Positions 1 to 5,880 are shown, counted from the first letter of the stretch. The stretch is 10,869 nucleotides of DNA from Acidimicrobiia bacterium (GCA_004283105.1 SHLN01000073.1:1-10869); one strand, 5' to 3'. Translations and numbers: made by a program. Notes: a model not told the origin generated them from the sequence alone.

Positions 1-84
1 GACCGCGACCGATTCCCCGACGGTGTACGAGTCACCGAGCGCCAGGAACCGGGTCCGAATCGTTCCAGCTGTGGAGCCGTTCAT
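1..84 (-). CDS. GDSL/SGNH-family hydrolase, N-terminal fragment (runs off left edge)
   Basis: Read on the minus strand from an ATG at 84-82, the first 28 codons give MNGSTAGTIRTRFLALGDSY followed by TVGESVAV. The string FLALGDSYTVGE is block I of SGNH/GDSL esterases, where the Ser of GDSY is the catalytic nucleophile and normally lies close to the N-terminus, as here. A GGAAG lies just upstream of the ATG but is close to it. The frame stays open further upstream, so a longer N-terminus is possible, but the motif position favours this ATG. The rest of the gene, including the other catalytic residues, is outside the window, so the substrate cannot be inferred. It diverges from the propeller gene at 228, with 143 bp between the two starts. 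Seen: the motif and the start. Inferred: an acyl-ester hydrolase. Confidence 0.72.
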   Translation of the reverse strand, partial: MNGSTAGTIRTRFLALGDSYTVGESVAV

Positions 85-227
85 CGGCTTCCAGTATGGA
101 CGGACCAGCACCTCAGCGAGAACTCGGCGAACCCTCCCCCGCATCGCCCAGATTGGACCAGAATGGGGAGGGAACCGAACAGCTGCATGATGCGTCTACT
201 GAGAGACACCGCACAGGGAGTAGCAAC
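85..227. other. Divergent intergenic region
   Basis: These 143 bp separate the minus-strand SGNH hydrolase start from the plus-strand propeller gene start at GTG 228. They hold the ECF-type promoter at 171-198 and an AGGGAG ribosome-binding site at 215-220. The plus-strand frame is open from an ATG at 96, but that start has no good ribosome-binding site and would place coding sequence over the promoter. No convincing promoter for the minus-strand gene was found. Confidence 0.6.
171..198 (+). promoter_or_regulatory. ECF-sigma-type promoter of propeller gene 1
   Basis: GGAACC (171-176) and CGTCTA (193-198) are separated by 16 bases. This matches the general form of ECF-sigma promoters: a -35 element with GGAAC and a -10 element with CGTC. 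The same hexamers at the same spacing, with a shared ATG just before the -10 (ATGCGTCTA), lie upstream of the sigma gene at 2548-2575. Transcription would begin near 205, leaving a leader of about 23 nt containing the AGGGAG site before GTG 228. The motif pair is seen directly; the assignment to the neighbouring sigma factor is inferred. Confidence 0.72.
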
Positions 228-2546
228 GTGACCGATTCGATCATCTACGAGGCGCAACCCATTCCGCCCGAAGACCCGAACGATGCCAAGCGCAAGCGGT
301 GGTCGGCGATCTTCGGAGCCATCTCGATCGTCGCCATCCTCCTCATCGGTGTCGCCGTGGGAGCGTCCCTGTTTCGCGGCAGCGAGACCGAGCCGATCGC
401 CGACGGCGACCCCACCGCGACGACTCTCGCCGCCACTCCCCTCACCACGGTGGCGAAATCACCCCTGACGGACCGCTACTCCCGCGCCCAGGGCGGTAGC
501 AACCTCGCCGCCTCCGAAGACGGCGCCGCCACCCGACCGGCCCGCCCGGGCGGCACCGATGTCGGCACACCGACCCCCGCTCTCCCACCCCAGGACTTCA
601 CCTGGGAGCGGATCACGCTCGACCTCCCTGAAGGACAGGAGTCCTATCTCCACGGTGTCTACGCCACCAACGATGGATTCCTGGCGCTCGGCTTTGTCTG
701 GTCAGAACGGGGCCAGGACATGGTCGTGTGGTCCTCCGAGGACGGCTCCACCTGGGCGAGGACCGATCTGAACGGCGACTTCTCAAACGCCAGCGTGTGG
801 AACGTCGTCTTCAACGAGTACGGGGCTATCGCCTTCGGTGAAGAGATGACCGAGTTCTTCGAAGAGGACCATACGGAGTACCGCCCGTATCAGCCGGTGC
901 GCCTCATCTGGACCTCGCCCGACGGAGTCAACTGGACGCGCACCGAGCTCGACCTCGCAACGGCCGACAACCAGGAGGTCTGGGTCAACACCGGTCTGGC
1001 CGGCCCGGACGGCTACATCGTGGTCGGTCAGCGGTCGACGTCACCGGAATTCGAGCCGTTCGTCATCGAAAAGGACGGCTACCAGCTCGAGCTGAACGAG
1101 TACTCATACACGTACCGTGTGCTCGACACGAGCGGCGCAGTGGTGGCCGAAGGCTCGTTGGATGACATCTACTCGAACTACTACGACGAGGATGGCCAGG
1201 CCATCATCAACCCCGATACCGGCGAGCTTCTGACGGTCGTCCCCTGGGAGACCTGGGAAGAAGCCTACGAGCAGGCCTATTCAGAATCGAGCGATGGCCC
1301 GTTCGGGGGATTCGGCGGATTCGTCGCTCCCGAGCTGACCATCGAGCACGACGGCTACCGGATCATCATCAACGAAGAGACCTATGAATACCGCCTCGAG
1401 GACATCGAGAGCGGAGAGGTCATCTCCTCGGGCAGCGCCGACTACCTGTGGCGGGGTCCGGCCCCGACCATCACCGACGCCGGCGGGATCGAGATCCTCA
1501 GCTTCACCTGGGAGGAGTTCGACGCCGCTCAGCAGGCCCATTGGGAAGGTGCCGAGGCCGAGTTCGAGTACACGACCGAAGCCTTTGTCGCCACCTCGAG
1601 CGACGGGGTCACCTGGACCGAGACGCCCATTGGAAGTGACGGTCAGGAAGTCAGCCTCGATTCGATCATCACGTTGAACGGTGGCTATCTGGCGTTCGGA
1701 AGCCAGTGGGACGAGTTCGGAGGCGGTTCCGCCATCTGGACGAGCCCCGACGGGATGACCTGGACCCACGAGGCCGACATGCCCGGCGGCATGTACATCT
1801 GGAACGTCCAGAAGACCGCAGACGGCACCCTCTTATCGTTGGGCGAAGGACCACAGGGACCCGCCCTCTGGTCGAGCACCGACGGAATCGCCTGGGGCGA
1901 AGCGTTCGGTACCCGCATTCCCGAGGACCGGACGATGGTCGAATGGTTCAACCAGTTCGGGACCGGCGACCTGGGGACGGTCATCGTCGGATCCCGCGAT
2001 CAGGGCTACTACGAGGACTATTACGCCGAACCCCTCTCGTACACCCAGGACGACTACACGCTCACCTTCGACGATTACGACTGGCCCCCCCGGGTCACCA
2101 TCGTCGACGACATCACCGGTGATGTGGTGATCGACCTCACCCTGTCTGAGGACGGAGCAGCCCCGCTCCCCGAAGGCTTCACCTACGAGGACGGTGTGAC
2201 GTACATCGAGCACAACGACATCGTGCTCATGGCCATCACCGACGAGGACTGGGACAGCGCCCAGGAAGCCCGCTGGATGGAGATCGACAGCATGTACGAG
2301 GGTGGGGTTTCCGAGCCCACTATGTACTTCTCGACCGACCTGGCCGGGTGGGTTGAAGTGCCGTTCGAGTTCGAGGGCTGGGTTGGGCATATCGCCGTTG
2401 GATCCGACGTCGTCGTCCTGGCGGGTCAGGAGTTCTCGGACGAGCCACGGTTGCTCGAGTCGGATGGGGCCGAGGACGGCGCCATCGTTGAGGACCTCAG
2501 CTACTACGTGCCGCCGGCGCCGGTTCTGTTCATCGGCCGTCCGTAA
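228..2546 (+). CDS. Membrane-anchored Asp-box beta-propeller protein (propeller gene 1)
   Basis: A 772-residue protein starting at GTG 228, chosen because AGGGAG lies 7 nt upstream and a promoter sits before it. Residues 1-25 form a charged cytoplasmic stub, 26-49 a single TM helix, and about 50-120 a Thr/Pro/Gly-rich linker; the rest should be extracytoplasmic. There are no cysteines. Asp-box motifs of the form S-x-D-G-x-x-W recur at about residues 169-176, 229-236, 456-463, 505-512 and 549-556, with a degenerate copy at 702-708. Each follows a DGFLALG-like strand, as in sialidase/BNR-type propellers. The last strand (LFIGRP) would be closed by the first one after the linker (FTWERITL), so I infer seven blades. 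Acidic modules interrupt blade 3 (residues about 277-443) and blade 6 (602-690). No sialidase catalytic residues were recognised, so it is more likely a binding or sensing protein than an enzyme. It is the paralogue of the broken gene at 3125-5270. Function unknown. Confidence 0.85.
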   Translation: MTDSIIYEAQPIPPEDPNDAKRKRWSAIFGAISIVAILLIGVAVGASLFRGSETEPIADGDPTATTLAATPLTTVAKSPLTDRYSRAQGGSNLAASEDGAATRPARPGGTDVGTPTPALPPQDFTWERITLDLPEGQESYLHGVYATNDGFLALGFVWSERGQDMVVWSSEDGSTWARTDLNGDFSNASVWNVVFNEYGAIAFGEEMTEFFEEDHTEYRPYQPVRLIWTSPDGVNWTRTELDLATADNQEVWVNTGLAGPDGYIVVGQRSTSPEFEPFVIEKDGYQLELNEYSYTYRVLDTSGAVVAEGSLDDIYSNYYDEDGQAIINPDTGELLTVVPWETWEEAYEQAYSESSDGPFGGFGGFVAPELTIEHDGYRIIINEETYEYRLEDIESGEVISSGSADYLWRGPAPTITDAGGIEILSFTWEEFDAAQQAHWEGAEAEFEYTTEAFVATSSDGVTWTETPIGSDGQEVSLDSIITLNGGYLAFGSQWDEFGGGSAIWTSPDGMTWTHEADMPGGMYIWNVQKTADGTLLSLGEGPQGPALWSSTDGIAWGEAFGTRIPEDRTMVEWFNQFGTGDLGTVIVGSRDQGYYEDYYAEPLSYTQDDYTLTFDDYDWPPRVTIVDDITGDVVIDLTLSEDGAAPLPEGFTYEDGVTYIEHNDIVLMAITDEDWDSAQEARWMEIDSMYEGGVSEPTMYFSTDLAGWVEVPFEFEGWVGHIAVGSDVVVLAGQEFSDEPRLLESDGAEDGAIVEDLSYYVPPAPVLFIGRP
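1056..1556 (+). repeat. Two tandem acidic inserted modules (M1, M2) in blade 3 of propeller 1
   Basis: Two protein-level repeats of about 75 residues lie at 1056-1280 and 1326-1556, joined by a Gly/Phe-rich linker. Both run: hydrophobic strand, then DGY followed by alternating hydrophobics (DGYQLELNE; DGYRIIINE), then Y-x-R/Y-x-L with SG-x-V (DTSGAVVAEG; DIESGEVISSG), then a stretch ending in G-x-x-I/L and a Trp-rich acidic helix (PWETWEEAYEQAY; TWEEFDAAQQAHW). They sit between the second strand and the Asp-box strand of the same blade, so they form a loop insertion. I do not recognise the fold or family. Confidence 0.68.
2031..2297 (+). repeat. Third inserted module (M3) in blade 6 of propeller 1
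   Basis: A more diverged, longer copy of the same module. QDDYTLTFDDYD replaces the DGY strand, IVDDITGDVVIDL is the SG-x-V part, and ITDEDWDSAQEARW is the terminal acidic helix. It occupies the same place in its blade as M1-M2 (after VIVGSRDQG, before the degenerate Asp-box strand MYFSTDLAGW). Blades 3 and 6 lie on roughly opposite sides of a seven-bladed propeller, so the modules would project as two lobes from the same face. Confidence 0.6.
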
Positions 2547-2547
2547 C

Positions 2548-2575
2548 GGAACCAAACCTCCGTCTCATGCGTCTA
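2548..2575 (+). promoter_or_regulatory. ECF-sigma-type promoter of the sigma factor operon
   Basis: GGAACC (2548-2553), 16 bases, CGTCTA (2570-2575). This is the same element and spacing as at 171-198; the two sites also share AAC at one base after GGAACC and ATG directly before CGTCTA. It begins 2 bp after the stop of propeller gene 1. The predicted start of transcription is near 2582, 30-35 nt before the sigma start codon. The natural reading is autoregulation of the sigma gene. The -10 overlaps the left arm of the dyad at 2558-2598. Confidence 0.72.
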
Positions 2576-2598
2576 GGGGGTGCACGCATGAGACGGAG
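2558..2598. repeat. Perfect 15-bp inverted repeat between propeller gene 1 and the sigma gene
   Basis: CTCCGTCTCATGCGT (2558-2572) is the exact reverse complement of ACGCATGAGACGGAG (2584-2598), with an 11-nt loop. No T-run follows, so it is not a classical intrinsic terminator. It could act as a terminator-like hairpin for gene 1 transcripts, or as a DNA dyad (operator) spanning the -10 and start site of the sigma promoter. Confidence 0.7.
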
Positions 2599-2626
2599 CG
2601 ACGACAATCACCACCGTGATCGCTGA
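2588..2626 (+). other. Possible 12-codon leader ORF overlapping the sigma start
   Basis: ATG 2588 begins a 12-codon frame (MRRSDDNHHRDR) ending with TGA at 2624-2626, just inside the sigma gene that starts at GTG 2616. AGGGGG at 2575-2580 is well spaced (7 nt) from the ATG, whereas GTG 2616 has no close ribosome-binding site. Translation could reach the sigma start by coupling. If transcription starts near 2582, the AGGGGG would not be in the mRNA, so this works only for longer transcripts. Weak. Confidence 0.25.
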
Positions 2627-3128
2627 CGAACCAACCGCCGAACAGGTAATCGGCACCCTCGCCCCCCGGGATTTCGAGGACTTCTATCGGTCGCGCCGGG
2701 AGCAGGTGTTCCGCGGTCTGGCACTGACGCTCCGTGACCGCGACCTCGCCGCCGACGCCACCGACGAAGCAATGGCCCGGGCCTACCAGCGCTGGCGTTC
2801 GGTGAGCGGCTACAACAATCCCGAAGGCTGGGTCTACCGGGTCGGGCTCAACTGGGCCCGCTCGCGCATGCGCCGCACCAAACGGGAGGTTCGGGGCTTC
2901 CGTCTCGAGGATCGCCCCGCCGCCGAGCTCACCCCCGCCGACCCCTCGCTGGCGGCGGCCCTCGAAGAGCTCCCGGTCGAGCAACGAGCCGTCGTCGTGC
3001 TCCGCTGCTATTTCGATTGGTCAACCGAACAAGTCGCCAAAGCGCTCGGCGTGCCCAAGGGCACGGTCAAGAGCCGCCTGGCTCGGGCCCTCGAACGGCT
3101 CGAGTCGAACGTGGAGGTAACCCGATGA
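2616..3128 (+). CDS. ECF-family RNA polymerase sigma factor (sigma-70 regions 2 and 4)
   Basis: A 170-residue protein with the two-domain layout and length of ECF sigma factors. Region 2 spans about residues 20-90; DLAADATDEAMARAYQRW corresponds to the core-binding/-10 helix usually seen as DAEDLVQETF-x-RAW, followed by W-x-Y-R-V-x-x-N-x-x-R-S. Region 4 spans about 112-163: LEELPVEQRAVVVLRCYFDW, then the helix-turn-helix with GVPKGTVKSRLARALERL. GTG 2616 is the only plausible start: an in-frame TGA lies at 2589-2591 and no later start precedes region 2. It has no well-spaced ribosome-binding site (GGAG is 17 nt away), so initiation may depend on a short upstream frame. Its TGA overlaps the start of the following propeller gene (ATGA). 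It should direct polymerase to GGAAC/CGTC promoters, including its own and that at 171-198 (inferred). The ECF subgroup was not assigned. No conventional zinc-finger anti-sigma gene is present. Confidence 0.92.
   Translation: MIADEPTAEQVIGTLAPRDFEDFYRSRREQVFRGLALTLRDRDLAADATDEAMARAYQRWRSVSGYNNPEGWVYRVGLNWARSRMRRTKREVRGFRLEDRPAAELTPADPSLAAALEELPVEQRAVVVLRCYFDWSTEQVAKALGVPKGTVKSRLARALERLESNVEVTR
3113..3128 (+). promoter_or_regulatory. Ribosome-binding site and ATGA coupling at the sigma/propeller 2 junction
   Basis: GGAGG at 3113-3117 lies 7 nt before ATG 3125. The ATG overlaps the sigma stop (TGA 3126-3128) as ATGA. This fixes the start of the downstream gene and shows that the two are co-translated, an arrangement common for ECF sigma genes and their regulatory partners. 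Confidence 0.85.
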
Positions 3129-3215
3129 ACATGGAAGACCGCCTCAGAGAGGCCTTCGAGCAGGAGGCCGAACAACTCCACGCACCGCACGGCTCCCCCG
3201 AGACGGCCATACGCC

Positions 3216-3219
3216 GGGG
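3216..3219 (+). other. Frameshift site in propeller gene 2 (G4 run)
   Basis: The N-terminal frame (ATG 3125) and the TM-helix frame (from 3225) differ by one base. Removing one G from the GGGG run at 3216-3219 gives a smooth reading AIRRVGVASNLIGG, with basic residues directly before the TM helix as in propeller 1. The exact site could be a few bases either side. It is not a recognised programmed slippery site. Confidence 0.65.
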
Positions 3220-3854
3220 TCGGCGTGGCCTCCAACCTCATTGGAGGCGCGGCGCTGGTTCTCACCCTCGTCGGCGGAACCGCCGCCGGCGTGCAACTCC
3301 TCGGCAACACCGACGACCCCGAGGAGGGGAACCTGGCATCTGCGATCGAGAGCGACCAGGCGGTCGACGAGACCATTTCCACCGATCGGACACCCACCGT
3401 CGGGGTCGTCGAGTTTGCCTGGGAGAAGGTCACCCTGCCAAAGCCGACTTCTCCAACCGACGTGTGGAACATCCAGGTTGCGGCAACGGACGATGGCTTT
3501 GTAGCGGTGGGAACCGGCTACGACCCCACGGCGCCGGGACCCGGTGAGTCACTCCTCGTGTGGCAGTCGAGCGACGGAACCGACTGGACGCCAGAGGGTG
3601 TCACATCGCCCTTTGATGGGCAGCTCGACGCGTTGTTCACCACCGACGATGGGTTTGTCGCCGTCGTCCGGTCGTACGACGAAACGACACCGGTCGCCTC
3701 GACGAGCATCTACCGCTCAACCGACGGTATCAATTGGACGGGAGGAACCGTCGACCTTTCGATCGGGGTCAACCAGTACATGTGGTTCACCGGCGCCGCC
3801 AGCGGAAACGGGGCAACCGTGATCGCCGGGTCCCTCCAGACCGAACCGGACCAG

Positions 3855-4289
3855 CCACCCATAGTCTTCGAGGAGGAGGGGATCCTCCTCGAAGAGGGGT
3901 ACGAGGGGTTCACCGTCACCGACATCGCCACCGGTGACACCATCACGGTGGTCGGCACCGAAGAGGTGTACGGGGCCGGACCAACCATCCGCGGACCGGA
4001 TGGCGGGTTTGTCCTTTCGCTGTCCGAGGAGGTCATTGAAGCCGCCCTCCAAGACAACTTCGAAGGAGCGGTCTCGATCGAACAGGACGGCATCGGTGTC
4101 GAGATCGACTACAACGACGGCTCGTATGTCGCAACCGACATCGCCTCCGGGGCCGTCATCACCGAGGGACCGATAGACGAGCTGTACGGCATACCGCAAA
4201 TCGTGATCGTAGATCCCGAGACGGGCGAGACCATCCTGGATATCGACGCTGATACCTTCTACCGGGCACAGGACGACGCCTGGAAAGAC
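3855..4289 (+). repeat. Two tandem inserted modules (M4, M5) in blade 3 of propeller 2
   Basis: Copies at 3855-4064 and 4065-4289 abut directly. Shared features are EEGILLEEGYEGFTVTD and QDGIGVEIDYNDGSYVATD, then I-A-T/S-G-D/A-x-I-T, then EVYG/ELYG with P-x-I, then a hydrophobic strand and an acidic helix ending in Q-D-x-F or Q-D-D-A-W. The pair sits at the same blade position as M1-M2 of propeller 1, so the duplication predates the split of the two paralogues. Confidence 0.66.
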
Positions 4290-4580
4290 TATTCCGACGA
4301 CTACCGCCCCGAGACCGAGCTCGTCGTTCTCGTCACCACCGGCGGTTCGGTCTGGAATCGCGTCGAGCTTGCCACGGCCGTTGCAGAGGAGGCAGGAATC
4401 GGCGGCATCGGGTTTGGGCAGAACGGCTTCCTACTGTCGGTCTTCAGCTACGGGCCGGACGGCGCCGGACAGGACTTCTGGCGATCCGTCGATGGACAGG
4501 ACTGGGAGCTGTTCTCCTCAACCGACGAGCCGGGCGGTAGCCCCATCGTCAGCGCCGATGGGGCCTACTACCGACTCAGC

Positions 4581-4583
4581 TAA
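4581..4583 (+). other. In-frame TAA in propeller gene 2
   Basis: The frame reads AYYRLS, TAA, GGRAGIARSADGVTWAPV. The sequence after the stop is the Asp-box strand of blade 5 and aligns with LLSLGEGPQGPALWSSTDG of propeller 1 without a shift. The stop is therefore a point change within an otherwise continuous frame. No ribosome-binding site supports a designed restart at GTG 4620, which falls inside the Asp box. Confidence 0.75.
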
Positions 4584-4733
4584 GGCGGTCGAGCGGGCAT
4601 CGCGCGATCGGCCGACGGTGTGACCTGGGCGCCGGTCCACGAATCGGCCAGCGGCGGGACGTACTACAACACACTGTCCACCGGCGAGCTCGGACTCGTG
4701 GCGGTCGGCCAGGAGCAAGACGAGTACTACGGC

Positions 4734-5000
4734 CCACCGGTGATTATCGCCAAGGATGGCCGGACCCTCGTGCTCGACGGCGAAACGGGCCGCATCACGG
4801 TGACCGAGGACGCCACCGGCGAGATTCTCACGACGATCGAACTGGACGTCTACTCGGTCGAGGCCCCGGCCCAGATCATCGAGGACGAGGAGAACGGGAC
4901 GATCGCGATCACCGACGTGGATGGAAACATCGTTATGGAATTCACCGAGGAGGAGGCAAACGCGGCCTCCGAAGAATCGGACCGGGAGTACGAGTATTCG
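4734..5000 (+). repeat. Third inserted module (M6) in blade 6 of propeller 2
   Basis: PPVIIAKDGRTLVLDGETG, then V-T-E-D-A-T-G-E-I-L-T and VYSVEAPAQIIEDEENG, ending in the acidic helix FTEEEANAASEESDREYEYS. It occupies the same position as M3 in propeller 1 (after GLVAVGQEQDEYYG, before AIVFSYDGEEW). It is strongly acidic, like the other five copies. Confidence 0.62.
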
Positions 5001-5270
5001 GAGCCCGAGGCGGCAATCGTTTTCTCCTACGACGGCGAGGAATGGTTCACCGCCACCACGGTCGGGGTGGAGTTCGCCTGGGTCCAGAGCGTGGCCGTTG
5101 GAAGTGACTCGATCGTCATCATCGGCCAGCCGAGCTACGGCCAACCCGACAGCATCGATCGCCCGATCGAGTCGGGCAGCGATGGCACCACGGAGGCCAC
5201 GCTCGTGTACCCCACGGAGCCCTACGGCGAGGGCCCAGAGACGTACGTCTGGGTGGGACGGCCAAGGTAG

Positions 5271-5418
5271 ACGGGAACGCTTCGCGTTCCTTAGGGCTAC
5301 TTCGTAGCCCAAGGGAGCGGAAGCAGATTCGGGCCGGAGGCCGGTGGCCGGGGGCCGGTGGCTGCCGGGCGAAGCCCGGCCACTACCCTCGAATCACCAC
5401 ACACCTGAGGAGTAGACC
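5271..5418. repeat. Intergenic spacer with three 7-bp triloop hairpins
   Basis: GGAACGC-TTC-GCGTTCC (5274-5290), GGGCTAC-TTC-GTAGCCC (5294-5310) and GCCGGGC-GAA-GCCCGGC (5364-5380) each have a perfect 7-bp stem and a 3-nt loop. The third loop is the reverse complement of the first two. Between them GGCCGGTGGC is repeated at 5339-5348 and 5353-5362. No T-run follows, so these are weak as intrinsic terminators but well placed after the stop of propeller gene 2. They resemble dispersed intergenic palindromes. GAGGAG at 5407-5412 is the ribosome-binding site of the next gene. No clear promoter was found. Confidence 0.65.
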
Positions 5419-5880
5419 ATGCAGATCGTTTCGCTCGACCGGCTGATGGAGATGGTTGGGGAGGACCTCGGGACCTCGGATTGGTTCACCATCGACCAGG
5501 ATCGGATCAACGCCTTCGCCGATGTCACGCTCGACCATCAGTTCATCCACGTCGACGAGGAGCAGGCCGCCAAGACCCCCCTCGGCGGGACCATCGCCCA
5601 CGGCTTTCTCACCCTGTCGCTCGTCCCCTACTTCACCGCGGAGGTAGGGGTGATGCCGGAGAACCTGGCCATGATGTTCAACTACGGGCTCGACAAGCTC
5701 CGGTTCATCTCCCCGGTGAAGTCGGGAAGCGACGTTCGAGCTCACGGCAAGCTGGTTGACGTATCCGAGAAGGGCCCCGGCCAGTTGCTCATCAAGACTG
5801 AGATCACCATCGAGATCAAGGACGAGGAGAAGCCGGCCATGGTGGCTGAGACACTGACCATGGCGATCACGGCCGGCTGA
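5419..5880 (+). CDS. MaoC-family (hot-dog fold) enoyl-CoA hydratase-like protein
   Basis: A 153-residue, single hot-dog-domain protein of the usual length for MaoC/NodN-type dehydratases. It should be cytoplasmic. DVTLDHQFIHVDEEQA (residues 35-50) is the hydratase motif usually written D-x-N-P-x-H-x-D, with Asp39 and His44 as the expected catalytic pair, and GGTIAHGFLTLSL (56-68) is the conserved glycine/His segment after it. The family adds water to 2-enoyl-CoA, giving (R)-3-hydroxyacyl-CoA, in fatty-acid, PHA or related metabolism; the chain-length preference cannot be read here. The Asn before the conserved His region is replaced by Leu/Asp in this variant, as in some NodN-like members. 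ATG 5419 follows GAGGAG by 6 nt. The stop overlaps the next start (TGATG), so it is cotranscribed with the oxidoreductase. Confidence 0.9.
   Translation: MQIVSLDRLMEMVGEDLGTSDWFTIDQDRINAFADVTLDHQFIHVDEEQAAKTPLGGTIAHGFLTLSLVPYFTAEVGVMPENLAMMFNYGLDKLRFISPVKSGSDVRAHGKLVDVSEKGPGQLLIKTEITIEIKDEEKPAMVAETLTMAITAG

Larger units (their letters stand above)
3125..5270 (+). pseudogene. Second membrane-anchored Asp-box beta-propeller gene (propeller 2), frameshifted and interrupted by TAA
   Basis: The frame starts MNMEDRLREAFEQEAEQLHA at ATG 3125, coupled to the sigma gene. After about 33 codons it must shift +1 to continue as VASNLIGGAALVLTLVGGTA (TM helix, from 3225). It then runs to TAA 4581-4583 and resumes in the same frame as GGRAGIARSADGVTWAPV to the stop at 5270. 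Repaired, it would encode about 714 residues: a 33-residue cytoplasmic stub, a TM helix, a linker, Asp boxes (SSDGTDW, STDGINW, SVDGQDW, SADGVTW, SYDGEEW) and inserted modules at 3855-4289 and 4734-5000. It is collinear with propeller 1 and ends alike (VWVGRPR versus LFIGRP). No cysteines are seen. Its place after an ECF sigma gene suggests the stub may be an anti-sigma or sensing element; no known anti-sigma motif was recognised. Coding character persists past both lesions, so they are either recent or sequence errors. As written, products would be a 140-residue out-of-frame protein from ATG 3125, a possible 452-residue one from GTG 3225, and a C-terminal piece. Confidence 0.8.

Noticed and set aside
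96..227. N-terminal extension of propeller gene 1 from ATG 96
   Set aside because: It has no good ribosome-binding site and would run across the promoter at 171-198. GTG 228 has AGGGAG at ideal spacing and gives a normal stub-TM N-terminus.
187..231. 14-codon leader frame from ATG 187 overlapping GTG 228
   Set aside because: It begins upstream of the predicted transcript start (near 205), so it would not be in the mRNA from the ECF promoter.
1833..2555. 240-codon antisense frame opposite the end of propeller gene 1
   Set aside because: The sense strand carries the Asp-box and module pattern; the antisense product shows no recognisable motif.
3125..3547. Treating the 140-codon frame from ATG 3125 as a complete small anti-sigma protein
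   Set aside because: After about residue 33 it turns into an Arg-rich shadow translation, while the continuation with a TM helix and propeller lies in another frame. A frameshifted larger gene explains the data better.
4620..5270. Independent gene starting at GTG 4620
   Set aside because: The GTG falls inside an Asp box (SADGVTW), has no ribosome-binding site, and the frame is continuous with the upstream part apart from the TAA at 4581.
5274..5380. CRISPR array
   Set aside because: The palindromes have different stem sequences and no regular spacers.
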